Shown: positions 5,572 through 5,643 of the stretch, in pieces
Position numbering within the stretch: position 1 is the first letter of the stretch
How the letters are laid out: every line of letters starts with the position of its first letter
NCBI GenBank assembly: GCA_910580135.1
Contig: CAJTXC010000030.1
Coordinates: 7,630 to 13,272 of the forward strand
DNA: 5,643 nt
Source: an uncultured Bacilli bacterium
Lineage (GTDB): Bacteria; Bacillota_I; Bacilli_A; RF39; UBA660
Reading direction: 5' to 3'
Made by a program: the position numbers and the translations under genes
The notes under the pieces: model-generated
The model's input: the letters and a program-made list of their open reading frames with translations, nothing else
What the model was told of the DNA's origin: nothing
Databases searched by the model: none

Positions 5572-5643
5572 TTACATTTTATGATTAAATAATGGTACTA
5601 TGTTATAACCAATAAGGTACGTATTATCATTTAATTTAATAGG
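5572..5643 (-). CDS. Possible C-terminal tail of a gene entering from the right edge
   Basis: The minus strand is open from the right edge for 23 codons, ending in IVPLFNHKM and a TAA at 5574-5572. The other two minus-strand frames stop within a few codons. No function can be recognised from so short a tail, and an open run of this length can occur by chance. If real, the upstream gene ends 72 bases before uppS. Confidence 0.35.
   Translation of the reverse strand, partial: PIKLNDNTYLIGYNIVPLFNHKM

Noticed and set aside
5589..5627. Loose inverted repeat ATAATGGTAC ... GTACGTATTAT
   Set aside because: The arms contain a gap and a mismatch, the loop is long, there is no T tract, and it falls in a possible gene tail; probably chance in AT-rich DNA.
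1..5643. CRISPR array, tRNA, rRNA, intact insertion sequence or recoded (TGA = Trp) genome
   Set aside because: No regularly spaced repeats, cloverleaf sequences or transposase frames were seen, and TGA terminates both DUF1016 genes while tryptophan is TGG.

Overview
The window is very AT-rich bacterial DNA. It reads with the standard bacterial code: TGA is used as a stop in both PD-(D/E)XK genes and tryptophan is TGG. Purine-rich Shine-Dalgarno sites (AGGTGAT, AAAGGAGG, GGAGGT), extended -10 promoters, a lipobox lipoprotein and a cell-wall lipid-carrier synthase (uppS) point to a low-GC, walled Firmicute. A Bacilli/Erysipelotrichia/RF39-like gut lineage is my inference; the sequence does not fix the taxon.

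Layout from left to right. Positions 1-1466 (minus strand) hold a nearly complete Schlafen AlbA_2-type regulator/ATP-binding protein that runs off the left edge. A 185-base divergent intergenic region (1467-1651) follows, with promoters in both directions and a pair of AAAAACTrGAC direct repeats. On the plus strand come two separately expressed genes: a thioredoxin-fold lipoprotein (1652-2071) that ends in a good intrinsic terminator, and an uncharacterised 200-residue protein (2201-2803) with a possible Cys-His-Asp papain/transglutaminase-like arrangement. Converging on them from the minus strand is a two-gene operon of tandemly duplicated DUF1016/YhcG-type PD-(D/E)XK nucleases (4698-3766, then 3754-2825). 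To its right lies uppS (5499-4792, minus), and a possible gene tail enters from the right edge.

The housekeeping part is uppS, which makes the C55 lipid carrier for peptidoglycan. The rest looks like accessory DNA: an AlbA_2 protein and a duplicated DUF1016 nuclease are common in variable and defence-related loci, but nothing here proves that they act together.

The most striking signal is inside the two DUF1016 genes. At exactly the same codon position, just before the conserved L(T/S)W(S/T)HY motif, each carries a 19-base hairpin segment in the same reading phase. The arms differ completely (GGTGGGAC/GTCCCACC in one, GCTACTC/GAGTAGC in the other), yet pairing and a three-base loop are kept. 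That is covariation, suggesting that the palindrome itself is maintained. Elsewhere the two genes share an 83-base perfectly identical block, which suggests recent gene conversion.
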